Notes under the pieces: model-generated | The model's input: the letters and a program-made list of their open reading frames with translations, nothing else | Database searches by the model: none | What the model was told of the DNA's origin: nothing | NCBI GenBank assembly: GCA_025024175.1 | Contig: QCXZ01000041.1 | Location: forward strand, 26,593,786 to 26,657,785 | From: Rhyzopertha dominica | Taxonomy: Eukaryota > Arthropoda > Insecta > Coleoptera > Bostrichidae | Direction of reading: 5' to 3' | DNA length: 64,000 nt | Made by a program: the position numbers and the translations under genes | Shown here: piece after piece, positions 35,095 to 47,100 of the stretch | Numbering within the stretch: the first letter of the stretch is position 1 | How the letters are laid out: each line of letters starts with the position of its first letter

Positions 35095-36240
35095 TGGTAA
35101 CAGACATATCTAATTTTTCAGCTTAATATTATTTCATACATAACTCAAGTTTGATTGGTTTTTACGTTTTTAGTCAATATAAGATTTTTTGTTTATTGTT
35201 TTTTTAAGAATTGATTAATTCTCATTTTTTACTTCCACATCCAACAAATGGGAAGTATCTGTTCTATTGCTTTAAAATGCTTGAAAACGTCCAAAAACAA
35301 AATTTTAAGTCTGTGAGTGGACATGATAACTTTCGAAAGACTTAACATATGAACTTGACATTTGGCGTATATAAATCTCAACTACCTAAAGCGACCTATT
35401 GTTTTTGTGGTAAGTAGGGTATAGGGAAGAGGGTGAAATTGTGGCGTAACTACCCTTTTTGCAGATTTAAAATTTTTTTTTTTGTATGTAATTAGTAGTA
35501 TAATTGCGAGTATTATTCGTCCCTATAAATTTGCGGTGCAGCAAACTCTTTAGAAGATACCTATTAGCAAAAAACCGTTACTGAAAAAAACTGGTTATTC
35601 CTAAATATCTCCGAAAATACTTAATATATTCAAAAACTGAAAACAACATCAGATAGGAAATAAAATTTCTCACAAAAAGTGTTTTAAATTTTTTTTACAA
35701 AATTTTGACATTTTCTAAATATATCTAAAAACTTTATTTTGGACCCTGATGTCCACACGATTTTTTTAAAATTTTGCTATTATATAGAAAATCAAATTTC
35801 TGATCGAAAGCATTCTTGCAATTTTTTTGTTAAGTTAATAATTTTGTAGTTATTTAGAAAAAAACGATTTTAAAAATTTATGGATATATGCTAATAGCAC
35901 GAAAACTGTTTGTCGTAGAAAAAAATGTGTAGAGAAAAAATGCTCACCATTGATCGTATAATATAAGAAATAAAAGCATAAATGTCATTTTGACAATTTG
36001 ATGTGGAAGTATTGATTCAATTTCCAGCGGTTTTTTGTTATAATCATTCATATAACCTAAAACTTAAAAATTGATCAGCTTTGCTTGACTGACTGTTCAC
36101 TACCTCCGTATTTTTTATTCAGCTAATGAATTCACTATATTAAAGACAATTATACAAAATTTATATTACTAAAAAGAAAATAGCTGAAGTGGCGAAGTTC
36201 TGGGAATAGTTACTAATTAGGTTAAACTAAATTAAATTAA
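35095..36240. other. intronic stretch with no recognised content
   Basis: AT-rich AMDHD2 intron 1 sequence with many A/T homopolymers. No coding, RNA or repeat feature could be supported. Confidence 0.55.
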
Positions 36241-36647
36241 ATGCAATCTCTTTCTCCACCAGTCATCTGTCGTAATTTGTTAATCTGAACTAAGTTAACA
36301 CCTATGTTTTTGCCGATTATATGTACAGGTACACAGCTTCCCATTTACTGTCCCTTTGCTGCACTATTTCCTTTCAGTATGTCTTCTGTGGTCTTTTTCT
36401 TCCTTGTAATTTTGCCTCCCATATTCATTTTGCTGGCCTTTTCTCATTGATGCTCACCAGGTGCCCGAAATACTTTAGTTTATTTTCTTCTTAAGCTTTT
36501 TAATCTGCTCTATTTCCAGTTCTCTGATTTTGTCATTTCTTATTATGTCCATTTTATAACTAAGAAACAACCCCCTCTAACACGCCTTAAGTATTGCAGT
36601 CTATTCATCAGTCTGTCGCTTTACACCCAACTTTCACTTTCATATAT
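36241..36647 (-). mobile_element. decayed LINE, 3' part (left half of a split element)
   Basis: Minus-strand translation shows the LINE ORF2 tail pattern: a KYFGHLVSIN-like block (usually RWFGHVMRM), then a W-x-A-x-LQGRKRPQKTY-like block (usually GRRRRGRPRKRW) and a K-x-W-x-A-V-like end, with frameshifts. Its upstream RT part lies on the other side of the Ty3/gypsy insertion at 41231-42060. Both halves have the same orientation, so they are one element split by the insertion. Confidence 0.65.
36643..36647. repeat. 5-bp target-site duplication, left copy
   Basis: TATAT directly precedes the 5' LTR and is repeated directly after the 3' LTR at 41226-41230. This is the staggered cut of the retrotransposon integrase. 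Confidence 0.85.
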
Positions 36648-36838
36648 TGTTGTAGGATGTATGTACATTATCTAGTATGCAATACTTTATAGTAGTTGGA
36701 TATCAGGGTAGGCAAGAAAAAAGGAAAATACACATAATGACAGATGTACAATGAGTTTCTAATAATGTTCAATGTAGTGAATAAATGATGTTACGAGGAA
36801 GTTGGTGCATTAATTAGAAGACGTAACATAATATAACA
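36648..36838 (+). repeat. 5' LTR of the Ty3/gypsy element
   Basis: 191 bp, starting TGTTGTAGGATG and ending ATAATATAACA, i.e. TG...CA borders. By eye it is identical over its full length to the 3' LTR. The identical LTRs mean insertion was recent. Confidence 0.95.
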
Positions 36839-36856
36839 TGGTGTCAGGTGATAAGA
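36839..36856 (+). other. primer binding site
   Basis: TGGTGTCAGGTGATAAG follows the 5' LTR without gap. TGGTGTCAG is the complement of the 3' CCA end of tRNA-Leu as remembered for insect Ty3/gypsy elements; the remaining bases match less well. A four-codon upstream frame (ATG at 36855) precedes the gag-pol start. Confidence 0.65.
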
Positions 36857-36882
36857 TGAACCCGTGAACAGACTGCAGAAAG

Positions 36883-39800
36883 ATGGCAACGTCATTGACT
36901 TTAACGATACCGCTTCCAGCACCTTTGGAAATCAAACAAGGCGATTTAATCGAAAACTTGAAGTTCTTCAAACAGGCCTGGGAAGTATACAGCATAGCAA
37001 GTGGGTTAGAGAAGGAGCCAGAAGCTAGAAAGGTAGCAGTGCTGTTATCAGCAATCGGTCCGGAGTGTTTCAGACTCTACCAGAATTGGCCAATAACTGC
37101 TGCTGACAAAGAAAACGTTGAAGGTATTTTTAGAGTACTAGAAACGTATTTAACACCCACTACTAACAAACGTTACGAGAGAGCCGTGTTCAATTTGGCA
37201 AAACAAGAAAATGAAGAAGATGTAGATAGCTACATAAATAGATTAAGAAAGTTGATTAAAAACTGTGAATATGGTGCCATGGCTGACGAGTTATTGTTGG
37301 ATAAACTGATAGTTTCCATAAAGGATTTGGGTTTAAGAGAAAAACTATGGAGTAATGAAAAAATTACACTACCTGAAGCGATTAATACCATCAGGATGAC
37401 AGAGGTATCAAAAAGGCAGATAAAATCACTGAATGAAGGGAAGACTGAAGAAGTGAACGCAGTAAGAACCAGAGAAAGAAGAGGAAGTTACAGAAGATCC
37501 AATAGTAAGCAGAGATGGAATAGAGATAGGCGTAATAATGGTGAAAAGAGCTGCAGTTACTGTTTGAAATATCATGAAAAAGGAAAGTGTCCGGCTAAAG
37601 GAGCGATGTGCAATAACTGTGGAAAAAGAGATCATTTTGCGTTGGCATGTTGGTTTTCAAGCAACAGAAGAACAAGAAGCATGTCTAGAACAAATAAAAG
37701 AGAAAATGTGAAAGAAGTTACCGAAGAACCAGCAGAAACTGAATATGTTTATAAGGTAACAAATGAGAAAAAAGGTTGCTTAACTGCAAATTTGTGTTTT
37801 GTGGTAAATGGGCATGAAAAAATAGTTGGTTGTCAGTTGGATACTGGAGNAACATGCAATNTATTGGGCTACGAAAACTACAAAGAGATAACTAGTGAAA
37901 AGGATATTCAGAAGAGTTCCGTAAAATTAAANTGTTTTGGAGGATCGTCGATTGTACCAGTTGGAGAAGGAATTATCAGATGCAGAAGGAATGAGAAAGA
38001 ATACAATTTAGTTTTTCAAATTGTANCAGGCGAGCATATGCCATTGCTTTCTGCAAATGCTTGCCAAAAATTAAACTTGATTAAAGTATGCAACGTAATA
38101 AACACTGTCGGAGATTGTGATAAAGTTGCTATGAATGAAGTACAGAAAATTTTGTATAAATACAAAAATGTATTTAAAGGAGTAGGGAAAATAAATAAAG
38201 AGATATCATTGACTGTTGAGGAGTGTGCTAAACCTGTAGTGCAGACGCCAAGAAGAATACCTGTCGCTTTAAGAAAAAGATTTAGAGAGGCTTTAGATGA
38301 GCTAGAGAAAGATGGAATAATAGAAAGGGTAGAACAGTCTACAGATTGGACGAGTAATGTTGTGATCGTCGAGAAGAAAGACAATAAATTGAGGATATGC
38401 ATAGACCCAAGTGAATTGAATCAAGCACTGAAGAGAGAAAATTACCAGATACCTACAGTGGAAGAAATTCTGCCTGAAATAACGAAAGCAAAAGTGTTTT
38501 CAACTTTTGATGCAAGAAGTGGATTTTGGCAACTTCCATTAGATGACAAATCGAAACTACTTACTACCTTTTGGACACCTTGGGGAAGGTATTGCTGGAA
38601 AAGGTTACCATTTGGCATAGCGCCAGCCCCAGAAATATTCCAGAAAACACAACATGAGATTATTGTGGGACTAAAAGGAGTTGAAGTGATCGCAGATGAT
38701 TTTTTGGTATATGGAGAAGGTACTGATTTTAACGAGGCAGTAAAAGATCACAACAGAAATTTGGAATTGCTGCTGAATAGACTAAAAGAAATGGGAATGA
38801 CGCTGAATGATCGAAAAACAAACTTATTAAGAACAGAAGTTTCATTTTTTGGATATCTTTTAACAAAAGATGGTTTGAAAGCGGATCCATCCAAAATCAA
38901 GGCAATTCAAGAAATCGGTACACCCAAAGATGTAAAGGAGCTACAAAGTTTCCTAGGAATGGTGAATTATTTGAGCAAATTTTTACCAAATTTGTCAACA
39001 GTATCTGAACCTTTAAGAAAATTGACACATAAAGAAACAGAATGGCATTGGGGAAAAGAGCACGAAGAGTCTTTTAAGTTGTTGAAAGAGTTAATTACAC
39101 AAGCACCTGTTCTGAGATATTTCAACTCAGCTGAACAAATTATTTTACAATGCGATGCAAGTAGTTACGGTGTAGGAGCAGCATTAATTCAAAATGGACA
39201 ACCTGTGGCATTTTCATCGAAAACGTTAACTGCTGCTGAAAGAAACTATGCACAGATAGAAAAGGAGGCACTAGCGATAGTGTTTGGATGTCGAAGATTC
39301 GATCAGTATTTATGCGGACAAAAGGAAATCATTGTACAAACGGATCATCGTCCACTGATAAATATTTTCAAAAAATCCATGTTAAAGGCACCGAAAAGAC
39401 TACAACGGATGATGTTGGCATTACAGAGATACCGATTAAAATTAGTTTATATCGAAGGAAAGAAAATGATTTTTGCAGACTTACTTTCAAGAGCACCAGA
39501 AAAATCGATCGATGAGACCATTACTGAAAATGAGGTTTACAGAATAAAGCTAATGAAGAATTTTATGAAAGAGGTTGAAGAAATTAATGCACTTACGACA
39601 TTGCCAATATCTGAAGAAAGAATTCAAGCCATAAGAGATGCTACACAAAAGGATGAAATATTACAAGCCGTTGGACAGTATGTGTTAAATGGATGGCCAG
39701 AAAGTGGAAAAGAATTGAAAGATGAAATTAAAGATTACTTTAAGTATAAAGAAGAAATTGTTTTGCAATATGGCTTATTGTTTAAGGGACAACGATTGAT

Positions 39801-40959
39801 AGTACCGCAATCGATGAGAAAAGAGATACTGCATAAACTACATTTAGGACATGGAGGAATAGATGCGACTATGAAGTTAGCTAAAGATTCAGTATTTTGG
39901 CCTAGGATAAGCATGCATATAAGAGACTGTGTGGCAAGATGTACTGTTTGTCAAGTGAATTCAGAAACTCCACAGGATTTACCCATGCAGAGCCACGAAA
40001 TTCCAAAAAGACCTTTTCAAAGAGTTAGTATGGATGCTTGTGAAATTCTTGAAAAAGGGAAGAGAAGAAGATATTTGATAACTGTTGATCATTATTCAGA
40101 CTTTTTCGAAATAGATGAATTACCCGATTTGAGTGCAAGAGCTTTGGTCGAAATTTGTAAGAAGAACTTTTCGCGTCATGGTATACCAGACTGTGTAATT
40201 ACAGATAATTCCACTCAGTTTGTGAATGAACAATTCCAGAATATGGCACGAAAATGGAATTTTAATCATATTACCAGCTCACCGCATTATCCGAAAGGCA
40301 ATGGAAAAGCTGAAGCAACAGTTAAGATAGCGAAGAATTTGTTAAAAAAATCAATAGAAGCAGGAGAGGATTTTTGGTTATCACTTTTACATTTAAGAAA
40401 CACACCAAATAATATGGGTTCAAGTCCGGTGCAGAGATTGTTTGCAAGAAGAACTAGATGTGTAATACCACAAACAGAAGAAATGTTGATACCTAAGATA
40501 CAAGAAGGAGTGAAAGAAAAGATTGAATTGAAGAGAAAAACTTCTAAATATTATTATGATAGAAAAGCAAGAAGAAGATTACCGAAGTTGAACGTAGGAC
40601 AAAATGTGATTGTGAAACTGAAACCAGAAATGGATAATAAATGGACACAAGGACAGATAAAGGAAAATCTCAGTGATAGATCTCTTTTGGTAGGAGTCGG
40701 TGATAGTATTTATCGTCGCAACACCCAACACGTAAAACCAATTCCTGAGATAGAAAGATTCTCATCTCCTCAGCCTGCAACGTCAGATGTTGCAAGTGCA
40801 GTGAAACTGTGTAATTCTCCGAATAAAGTAACTTTCGCTGAATTCTTTGAAGAAAAAGAAATTCCGCCCTGTTTTCCAACCAAAGGATGTGATACAACAG
40901 TACTGAGAAGATCAGAGCGCGTAAAGACAAGACCTGTGAAATTTAGAGACTACGTGTGA
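36883..40959 (+). CDS. Ty3/gypsy gag-pol polyprotein in a single frame
   Basis: 1358 codons, uninterrupted. Order of domains: capsid-like gag (about 1-200); two zinc knuckles (C-x2-C-x3-H-x4-C at about 224 and C-x2-C-x4-H-x4-C at about 243); aspartic protease with DTG at about 320; and reverse transcriptase (FDARSGFWQL near 542, catalytic ADD near 604 where most relatives have Y/V-x-DD). Then come RNase H (CDASSYGVGAALIQ near 755), integrase zinc HHCC (H-x3-H...C-x2-C near 984-1025) and integrase core with D1051, D1108 and E1144 (35 residues apart). No env frame follows. Gag and pol share one frame with no frameshift. Four Ns leave four residues unread, one next to the protease site. The protein makes the virus-like particle, copies the RNA and inserts the cDNA. 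The intact frame and identical LTRs suggest it may still be mobile. Confidence 0.96.
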   Translation: MATSLTLTIPLPAPLEIKQGDLIENLKFFKQAWEVYSIASGLEKEPEARKVAVLLSAIGPECFRLYQNWPITAADKENVEGIFRVLETYLTPTTNKRYERAVFNLAKQENEEDVDSYINRLRKLIKNCEYGAMADELLLDKLIVSIKDLGLREKLWSNEKITLPEAINTIRMTEVSKRQIKSLNEGKTEEVNAVRTRERRGSYRRSNSKQRWNRDRRNNGEKSCSYCLKYHEKGKCPAKGAMCNNCGKRDHFALACWFSSNRRTRSMSRTNKRENVKEVTEEPAETEYVYKVTNEKKGCLTANLCFVVNGHEKIVGCQLDTGXTCNXLGYENYKEITSEKDIQKSSVKLXCFGGSSIVPVGEGIIRCRRNEKEYNLVFQIVXGEHMPLLSANACQKLNLIKVCNVINTVGDCDKVAMNEVQKILYKYKNVFKGVGKINKEISLTVEECAKPVVQTPRRIPVALRKRFREALDELEKDGIIERVEQSTDWTSNVVIVEKKDNKLRICIDPSELNQALKRENYQIPTVEEILPEITKAKVFSTFDARSGFWQLPLDDKSKLLTTFWTPWGRYCWKRLPFGIAPAPEIFQKTQHEIIVGLKGVEVIADDFLVYGEGTDFNEAVKDHNRNLELLLNRLKEMGMTLNDRKTNLLRTEVSFFGYLLTKDGLKADPSKIKAIQEIGTPKDVKELQSFLGMVNYLSKFLPNLSTVSEPLRKLTHKETEWHWGKEHEESFKLLKELITQAPVLRYFNSAEQIILQCDASSYGVGAALIQNGQPVAFSSKTLTAAERNYAQIEKEALAIVFGCRRFDQYLCGQKEIIVQTDHRPLINIFKKSMLKAPKRLQRMMLALQRYRLKLVYIEGKKMIFADLLSRAPEKSIDETITENEVYRIKLMKNFMKEVEEINALTTLPISEERIQAIRDATQKDEILQAVGQYVLNGWPESGKELKDEIKDYFKYKEEIVLQYGLLFKGQRLIVPQSMRKEILHKLHLGHGGIDATMKLAKDSVFWPRISMHIRDCVARCTVCQVNSETPQDLPMQSHEIPKRPFQRVSMDACEILEKGKRRRYLITVDHYSDFFEIDELPDLSARALVEICKKNFSRHGIPDCVITDNSTQFVNEQFQNMARKWNFNHITSSPHYPKGNGKAEATVKIAKNLLKKSIEAGEDFWLSLLHLRNTPNNMGSSPVQRLFARRTRCVIPQTEEMLIPKIQEGVKEKIELKRKTSKYYYDRKARRRLPKLNVGQNVIVKLKPEMDNKWTQGQIKENLSDRSLLVGVGDSIYRRNTQHVKPIPEIERFSSPQPATSDVASAVKLCNSPNKVTFAEFFEEKEIPPCFPTKGCDTTVLRRSERVKTRPVKFRDYV

Positions 40960-41018
40960 GTGGAAGGCCTTGAAAGACAGTATTTAGTTGAGGTTTATTT
41001 TGTTGTTTGTTTTTTTTT

Positions 41019-41034
41019 AAAAAAAAAAGGAAGA
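41019..41034 (+). other. polypurine tract
   Basis: A run of A residues ending AAGGAAGA abuts the 3' LTR. It is the expected primer site for plus-strand cDNA synthesis. It is preceded by a T-run, so the pair could form a short hairpin. Confidence 0.8.
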
Positions 41035-41225
41035 TGTTGTAGGATGTATGTACATTATCTAGTATGCAATACTTTATAGTAGTTGGATATCAGGGTAGGC
41101 AAGAAAAAAGGAAAATACACATAATGACAGATGTACAATGAGTTTCTAATAATGTTCAATGTAGTGAATAAATGATGTTACGAGGAAGTTGGTGCATTAA
41201 TTAGAAGACGTAACATAATATAACA
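41035..41225 (+). repeat. 3' LTR of the Ty3/gypsy element
   Basis: 191 bp, matching the 5' LTR at every base by eye. It is followed by the right TATAT target duplication (41226-41230). Confidence 0.95.
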
Positions 41226-42060
41226 TATATGTTAATATTGATTTATAAATGGTCTTGTATACACTTATTTTGTCCTTTTGCTTATTTCCCTCTTACTTAT
41301 TAATGCCCTTATTAGTGAGTAGTACATCTTTATTGTGCTGTTGATTTATTTATTTTCATTTATTTATTCATCCACTCTTCAATTGCTTTGTATTATAACT
41401 GTCAGGTACTTAAAACTTGTAACCTGCTTTCTTTGTGTTCAATTTATTGTTATGTCTGCCTTCTTATCCTACTTTCTTATAACCATTGGTTTTGTTTTGC
41501 TCATGTGTTTAATGTTTTATATCTTGTTAATTCTTTCTTCCACCACACATTTTGTTGTACCTTCTGTTCATTCTGCTAATGCTCATTATTCCAGTTTTAC
41601 CACCTTTAATTTCTTGTATATTAATTTAATTTTTTTGACCTTGTTCTGTAGTTATACGGTTTGTCCATCACCATAATAAACAGTGTTGGTTTTAACACCC
41701 CCTTGCCTTAGTCCATCCACAACTTGGAAATCCCTTGTTTCCATATTACTGTGTAGATTGACCCTCTGTATGTTCTCAGCTTATTATTTTTATACTCCTT
41801 TTCTTCATACTTTCCCACACCAACTTTACTAGGAATGTTATGGAATATCTTCTCTAAGTCTAAAAATGCTAAGTAGATTCCTTTTTGTCTGCCTATCTTT
41901 TTGACCATTTGTTTAATTGTAAATATATGGTCCTGTGTGCTTCGCCTCCTAAACTCGCTTTACGCTTCATATTATGGTTCCAACTTTTATTTTAAGCTTG
42001 CTTTCATCTGTCTATAGCATTCCTTTGCTACTACACTTTACAGTGTGTTTTATGTTATTT
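41226..42060 (-). mobile_element. decayed LINE, RT part (right half of the split element)
   Basis: Minus-strand reading gives GIYLAFLDLEKIFHNIP near 41850 (RT D-motif, usually YAAFLDLEKAFDRVP) and later DGLRQGGV near 41700 followed by a YGDGQTV-like remnant (usually the GLRQG...YADD blocks). Frames are broken throughout. It is collinear with 36241-36647 across the Ty3/gypsy insertion. Confidence 0.7.
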
Positions 42061-42365
42061 TAAATCAACAGTGTCAGTTTAATTACATACATTAGATACT
42101 ATATTGCTTATTAAATTTAGATTAGTATTTTTATGCTGAACAAGAGGAAAAAAAGTCATAAATTAGCAAGACATTTCAAGCTTATCAAACCTTAGAAAAA
42201 GGTGGTGTTACGATTTGGGCAATGCAATTTATCTCTAAAATTCAATAAAAGAAGAAGATGGCAAAACATGAAAACAAAAGAAAATTTAATAGGTAACTAA
42301 GACAATTTTTGGCAATATGTAGAAATTTTAAATTTTTAAAAATAACTTGTTGAAGGCCTTACTCA

Positions 42366-44137
42366 AACTATAATAATAATTTGTCTTTATTGATATAATT
42401 ATATTGGTATAATTAATCAGTGGCATCTCAGTTGGACACAAAATGCATCCTCTGATCTTCCACCTAACCCAGGGTGCACTTACAAAAAATAGATTATATT
42501 AAAAATAGATGATATTAATGAACACAAAAAAATGTGCTTTTGGATGCAGAAATTTCACCTTAAGCATTTGTCATGGAGGCCATGTTGCTTTTAAGTCTCC
42601 AATAGATGAACCACTTCAGACAGCAAATATCACTTTTTGTCAATAAATATTCCTTATATCTTATCTTAAATCTGTTAGGGGTCATTGCTTGAAATTCTAA
42701 AGGTGTGAGATTATATATTTTACAAATACTAAAACTGAAGGATCGTTTGAAAATATCTCTTCTATGGAGGGGGGGGGGGTGTTGAATCTTATATTAATAT
42801 TATGAAAGTCGTTCTGAAATTATATCTTTTTATATAGATATGGGAGAGATTTATTCAAAACAATTTTATGGTAATAAATGATTCGACATTCTTAACCACC
42901 CTGCTTCAGTTAACTTATGTGATATGTATGTGTGAGTATTTTCTGATTCTATAGATAAGTCATAAGCATGCATTTTGGACCTTTTGTACCTTATTATATT
43001 TAAGTACACTATCCAAACAGGGTCCACAGGTAGGACAAGCAAAATTAAAATTTGAAAGGATCAACGATTCACACAACAATTTCTTGGTTGATTTGCTTTA
43101 AGTATGATCTATGAGAATATAACAGATAAAGTGTAGCATACAATTTCATAATGCAGTTGGATATGTGAAGTCGAATTATCCATTTGTCATGCCAAGATTC
43201 CTTGCTGATTCAATAATATGTATAATATTGTTTCCAATTGATCTAAATCAGCTGGTGTAAAACTAAGGCATAATGACTATCATGAGCATACATGTGCACT
43301 TTTGCATGAGATAAAACTACATAGTTGGCTAGTATAAATTGTAAACTGTAGTGGGCCCAAAATGGAACCTTGTGGAACACCCAGACATAGAACTGATTCA
43401 GAAGAAGAGCCTCTCTCAGTGGGCATGAATCACTTTTTCTGTCATGTCATGTCAACTGCAACTTTATCAAAACAAATATTTTCAAGGAGGCTAAGTAAAA
43501 TGGAATGATCAGTGGTATCAAGCGCGGGAGAGTAATCCAAAAGGACATTCCTTCACTGTCCATAGTGCATAAAATATCATCAGTAATGTTAAGAATTGCA
43601 GTTGCACAGTTAAAATTTTTGCGAAAACCTGATTGACTACTTGGTAACACAATATTGACGTCTGCAAATTCTGTCATTTGTGATGCAATGATCTACTCCA
43701 ACACTTTCGACAAACATGGCTACATGCTTATGGGTCTCAGATGTTTAAGTTCAGAGGGGCTATTTATTTTTCGCACTGGGCGACAATTGCCCTAAGGAAA
43801 GGGACTGTTAAGTAAACAGGAATTTATTATATGTAAAATGTAGGGTATAAGATACGGACAACACCATTTGATAACATCAGTAGAAAGCCCGTTAGCACAC
43901 ACAGCCGAGCTTCTTGTTTCATTAATATTCTTGATAATAACGTTTTCATCAACTAAACTAAAACTAAACGAAACGAAAGTTCATAGACCCAGAATAAATT
44001 TATTAATTGTTATTTGAGGATCTATACCATAAGTAGGCACAACAATATGATAATAGTGTCTCAGTTTATTGGGATCATTTAGTGCATCATGCAAACCTTG
44101 TGATGTAGATAAAGACGTCCACCCCAATAGCTGTAAT
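42366..44137 (-). mobile_element. CR1/jockey-like LINE, RT and 3' part
   Basis: From about 43680 downward the minus strand reads LPSSQSGFRKNFNCATAIL (RT block 2), then [11 protein letters not shown] near 43360 and a VNEAGWL-like tail block near 42890. The 3' end is at about 42366, where AATAAAG is followed by a TTA microsatellite, a usual end for this LINE group. Frameshifts and stops are frequent. It is the downstream part of the element that continues at 47576-48440 beyond an inserted DNA transposon. Confidence 0.8.
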
Positions 44138-44139
44138 TA

Positions 44140-47100
44140 GATCCTGGCCATTCTAAGTTGAACCAGGTGGAACCTAGCGAGCGCATCAGAGACTTCTGTC
44201 AGTGGCAGCGTAAATTTTCTAGTAAATGGGGTCTCACAGTAGCTATTTTGATCAGTGACGTGGCATGGTTAGTAAACAATTGAATTATTTAATATATTAA
44301 TTCATGTGGGTATATAGTGTGGATATGTTTAAGATAATCAGCAGATGCAAGCTTATTAGCGGGTTAGTACTATATTTCTATTATATAGAAGCGTAGGTAG
44401 ATATTGACCAATAAAGTTATAATAATGACTGCAATATAAATTAACTGGGTATCGGTCTATCCGGGAAGACAATGGCAGTGTAGAATTATGTTAGTTTAAG
44501 AAGGTTTAAGGTAGGTAATTATTAAAATACATTCATAATTTCAAATAACAATGGCAATTATCAAAGCAAAAACCAAATTAACATGAATTAGATAGCAAAA
44601 TGGTTCCTATTTTTTTTAAATGTTTGTTTAATAAATAGGATATGAATTTTTTGATTGTGTTTTTAAGGCCTAAATGAGAATAATAAATAATGGAAAATAA
44701 CATTTCATAAGCATAAAAATTTTTATTGTAAATTGTATGTTTTTAATTTGTATATAAATAGTTAGTAATAAAAAAATTACTTACCTTAAACTAAATTAAT
44801 TGCATTCTGCTGATTGCATTGTCACACATATACCGGCTGTCTGTGTTTGATTTCATTTAGTCTTTTTTGCTGTTTTTAATGTATTTCTATTTAATAAATT
44901 TCAGGACCTGACAAATACTTCATCCACTGTTTTTTTTATTTAAAAAAAACATATAATTCCTACATTTTAATACAACATATGATACAAGTATTTTACACCA
45001 TATGATAATCTTTTTATTTCGGTTATGTCAGAGCAAATAAAGTAAAAAGTAGAATATTAAATAAGAGATGAACAAAAAATGTACTTTAATAATAATAAAC
45101 TAAATTCTCACATAGTATATACAATTTATAAGAGATTAGCATTTGATACAAGAAACAATAACTAAAGACTAATTTATTTGAAAACAAAAATATATAAAAA
45201 TTATTGCTTATGACACTAACATTCATCATCCGAAATGTCACTACTTGAAACAATCTTCATCAGAAGATCCTGTATTTACTGCAAAACACAGTTCATCTAG
45301 GGCTTTGTCAAGATGTTCTTTTTCTATATACTCTAGTTGTCTACAGCCAACCAGTTGTCCACATAAATTTGTGAAAATCTATGCTTGGCAAGTTTTTCCA
45401 CATCGCCCAAAACATAGTGTTGTGGGAAGCTACCTAACCTTTAATATTCGCCCAAATTTTTTCTTTAGAAGACAGAGTGTTAGGTTTTTGTAATTTAATT
45501 ATGTTATACTATTCTAGTTTTGACAACGTTTCATCGCTTTGATCATTTTTGTTGCGCAGCCACTCTACCATGTCTTTTTTAAGGGTACTAGGGATGGGAT
45601 CATTTTGTATAGCCAGATTGTGGTATGACGCATTGTCAAGTACCACAACGGATCTTGGTGGCAAATTCGGAATTAACTGATTTTGTACCCACTGCAGAAA
45701 ATTGTCACCATTCATTTAGTCATGGTAATCCCCCGAACGACTTCTTAAAAAACTAAAATATTTGGTTGTACTGCTAAAATAAAGCAGACATCCATTTTAC
45801 CTGCAGTAAAAATTAGTAAAGCGTTGGGTACGAAACCAGCTTCACCTCCAGCATGAACAATAACCAGCTGTTTACCCTTGGCCACCAGTTTCTTCAGTCC
45901 TAAAAGTAAGTCATCTGCTCACTCTGGACTGTGTGACTGCCATGGAGGTAAGTCTCGTCTAAATAAACAATATTCCTTCCTTCTGCTCTGTACCTTTTCA
46001 TCCTTTTCAAATATTGCACCCTCTTCTGACGAAAGTCGAAGGACTTAGTGAGAATTTTTCTTTTATCTGACGCCTTTCGCCACCTTTAATGACAAAAGCA
46101 ACACTGCAATTACTAATTCCATATTATCATATGAATTCTATAAAAAAACATTTTTTTGCGGTCTTCAGCCCTATACATGTAAAAACTTAATAGACATGCA
46201 GAAATCCATGCTGGGGCTTTTTCTTTAATGATGTCAATGACTTGTTAAAAATACCTGTCATGTATTTAAATTATATTTTAGAAGATCTATATGGCTGTAG
46301 ACACAGTAATAAAATTTATTTATTTTTAGTTGCTTATATAACTTACTTAAACCCAAGTTTGTTCGAAACCTTCCGCAGTGTGCCTTTTTCCCCCTCCAAC
46401 CCAACTTTTGATTCTCAAAGCTTGTGTAATATACTTAAAAAAAGGTAGGTAGTTAAACATGTGGGTATTAATCAGAAATTATATACCTTTCAAAGTTGGT
46501 CGACATTTTTTAGTAATATAAAAGTTGTGGACTATGCTTCTTATGGTTTCAGCGACTCCACTTGATACGTTACTTTTAGGGAATGCTTTTGAACGGTGCT
46601 TCCCAGGTGAAGAGAACTTCGGTCGAGAAATAAGTTCGTCTTAGTCACCAACATGTTCAGCTTCTCTCATTTTTTTGATCCTGTTATAGGTGCTCTCCGA
46701 AACTTTGGTGGGCCTTATAATTCGTTCCCGAATATTTTGCATGGGCACAATCGGTGTTGCTCTTTCAGCCTTCTCCTTCATAAATTGAATAATATTATAT
46801 ACAACTTCTCGGGCTTGACTATGAAGAATCTTGCCCTTCGTCCCATACGTCCTTGGGTTGCTCATAAAAGCTGTCATAGGAAATACATATTAGTTACTAT
46901 AAACAATCTTCCATAACACTACGTTTTTTAAGTTGACAAAATTATCAAAATTATTTTCTTCATCTGCAATATTTACAAAATTTTACCAGGAGAAATATAG
47001 ATTTGTTCAGTAAAACTTTTAAACGGGAAACAAAAAACTCTGGCATATAATAATATGGACTGAAAAAGTATTGCCAGCTTTGAACGATATTTAAACGTAG

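Noticed and set aside
41335..41676. 113-codon + frame rich in hydrophobic residues
   Set aside because: It is the antisense of the decayed LINE and only looks membrane-like because of T-rich DNA.
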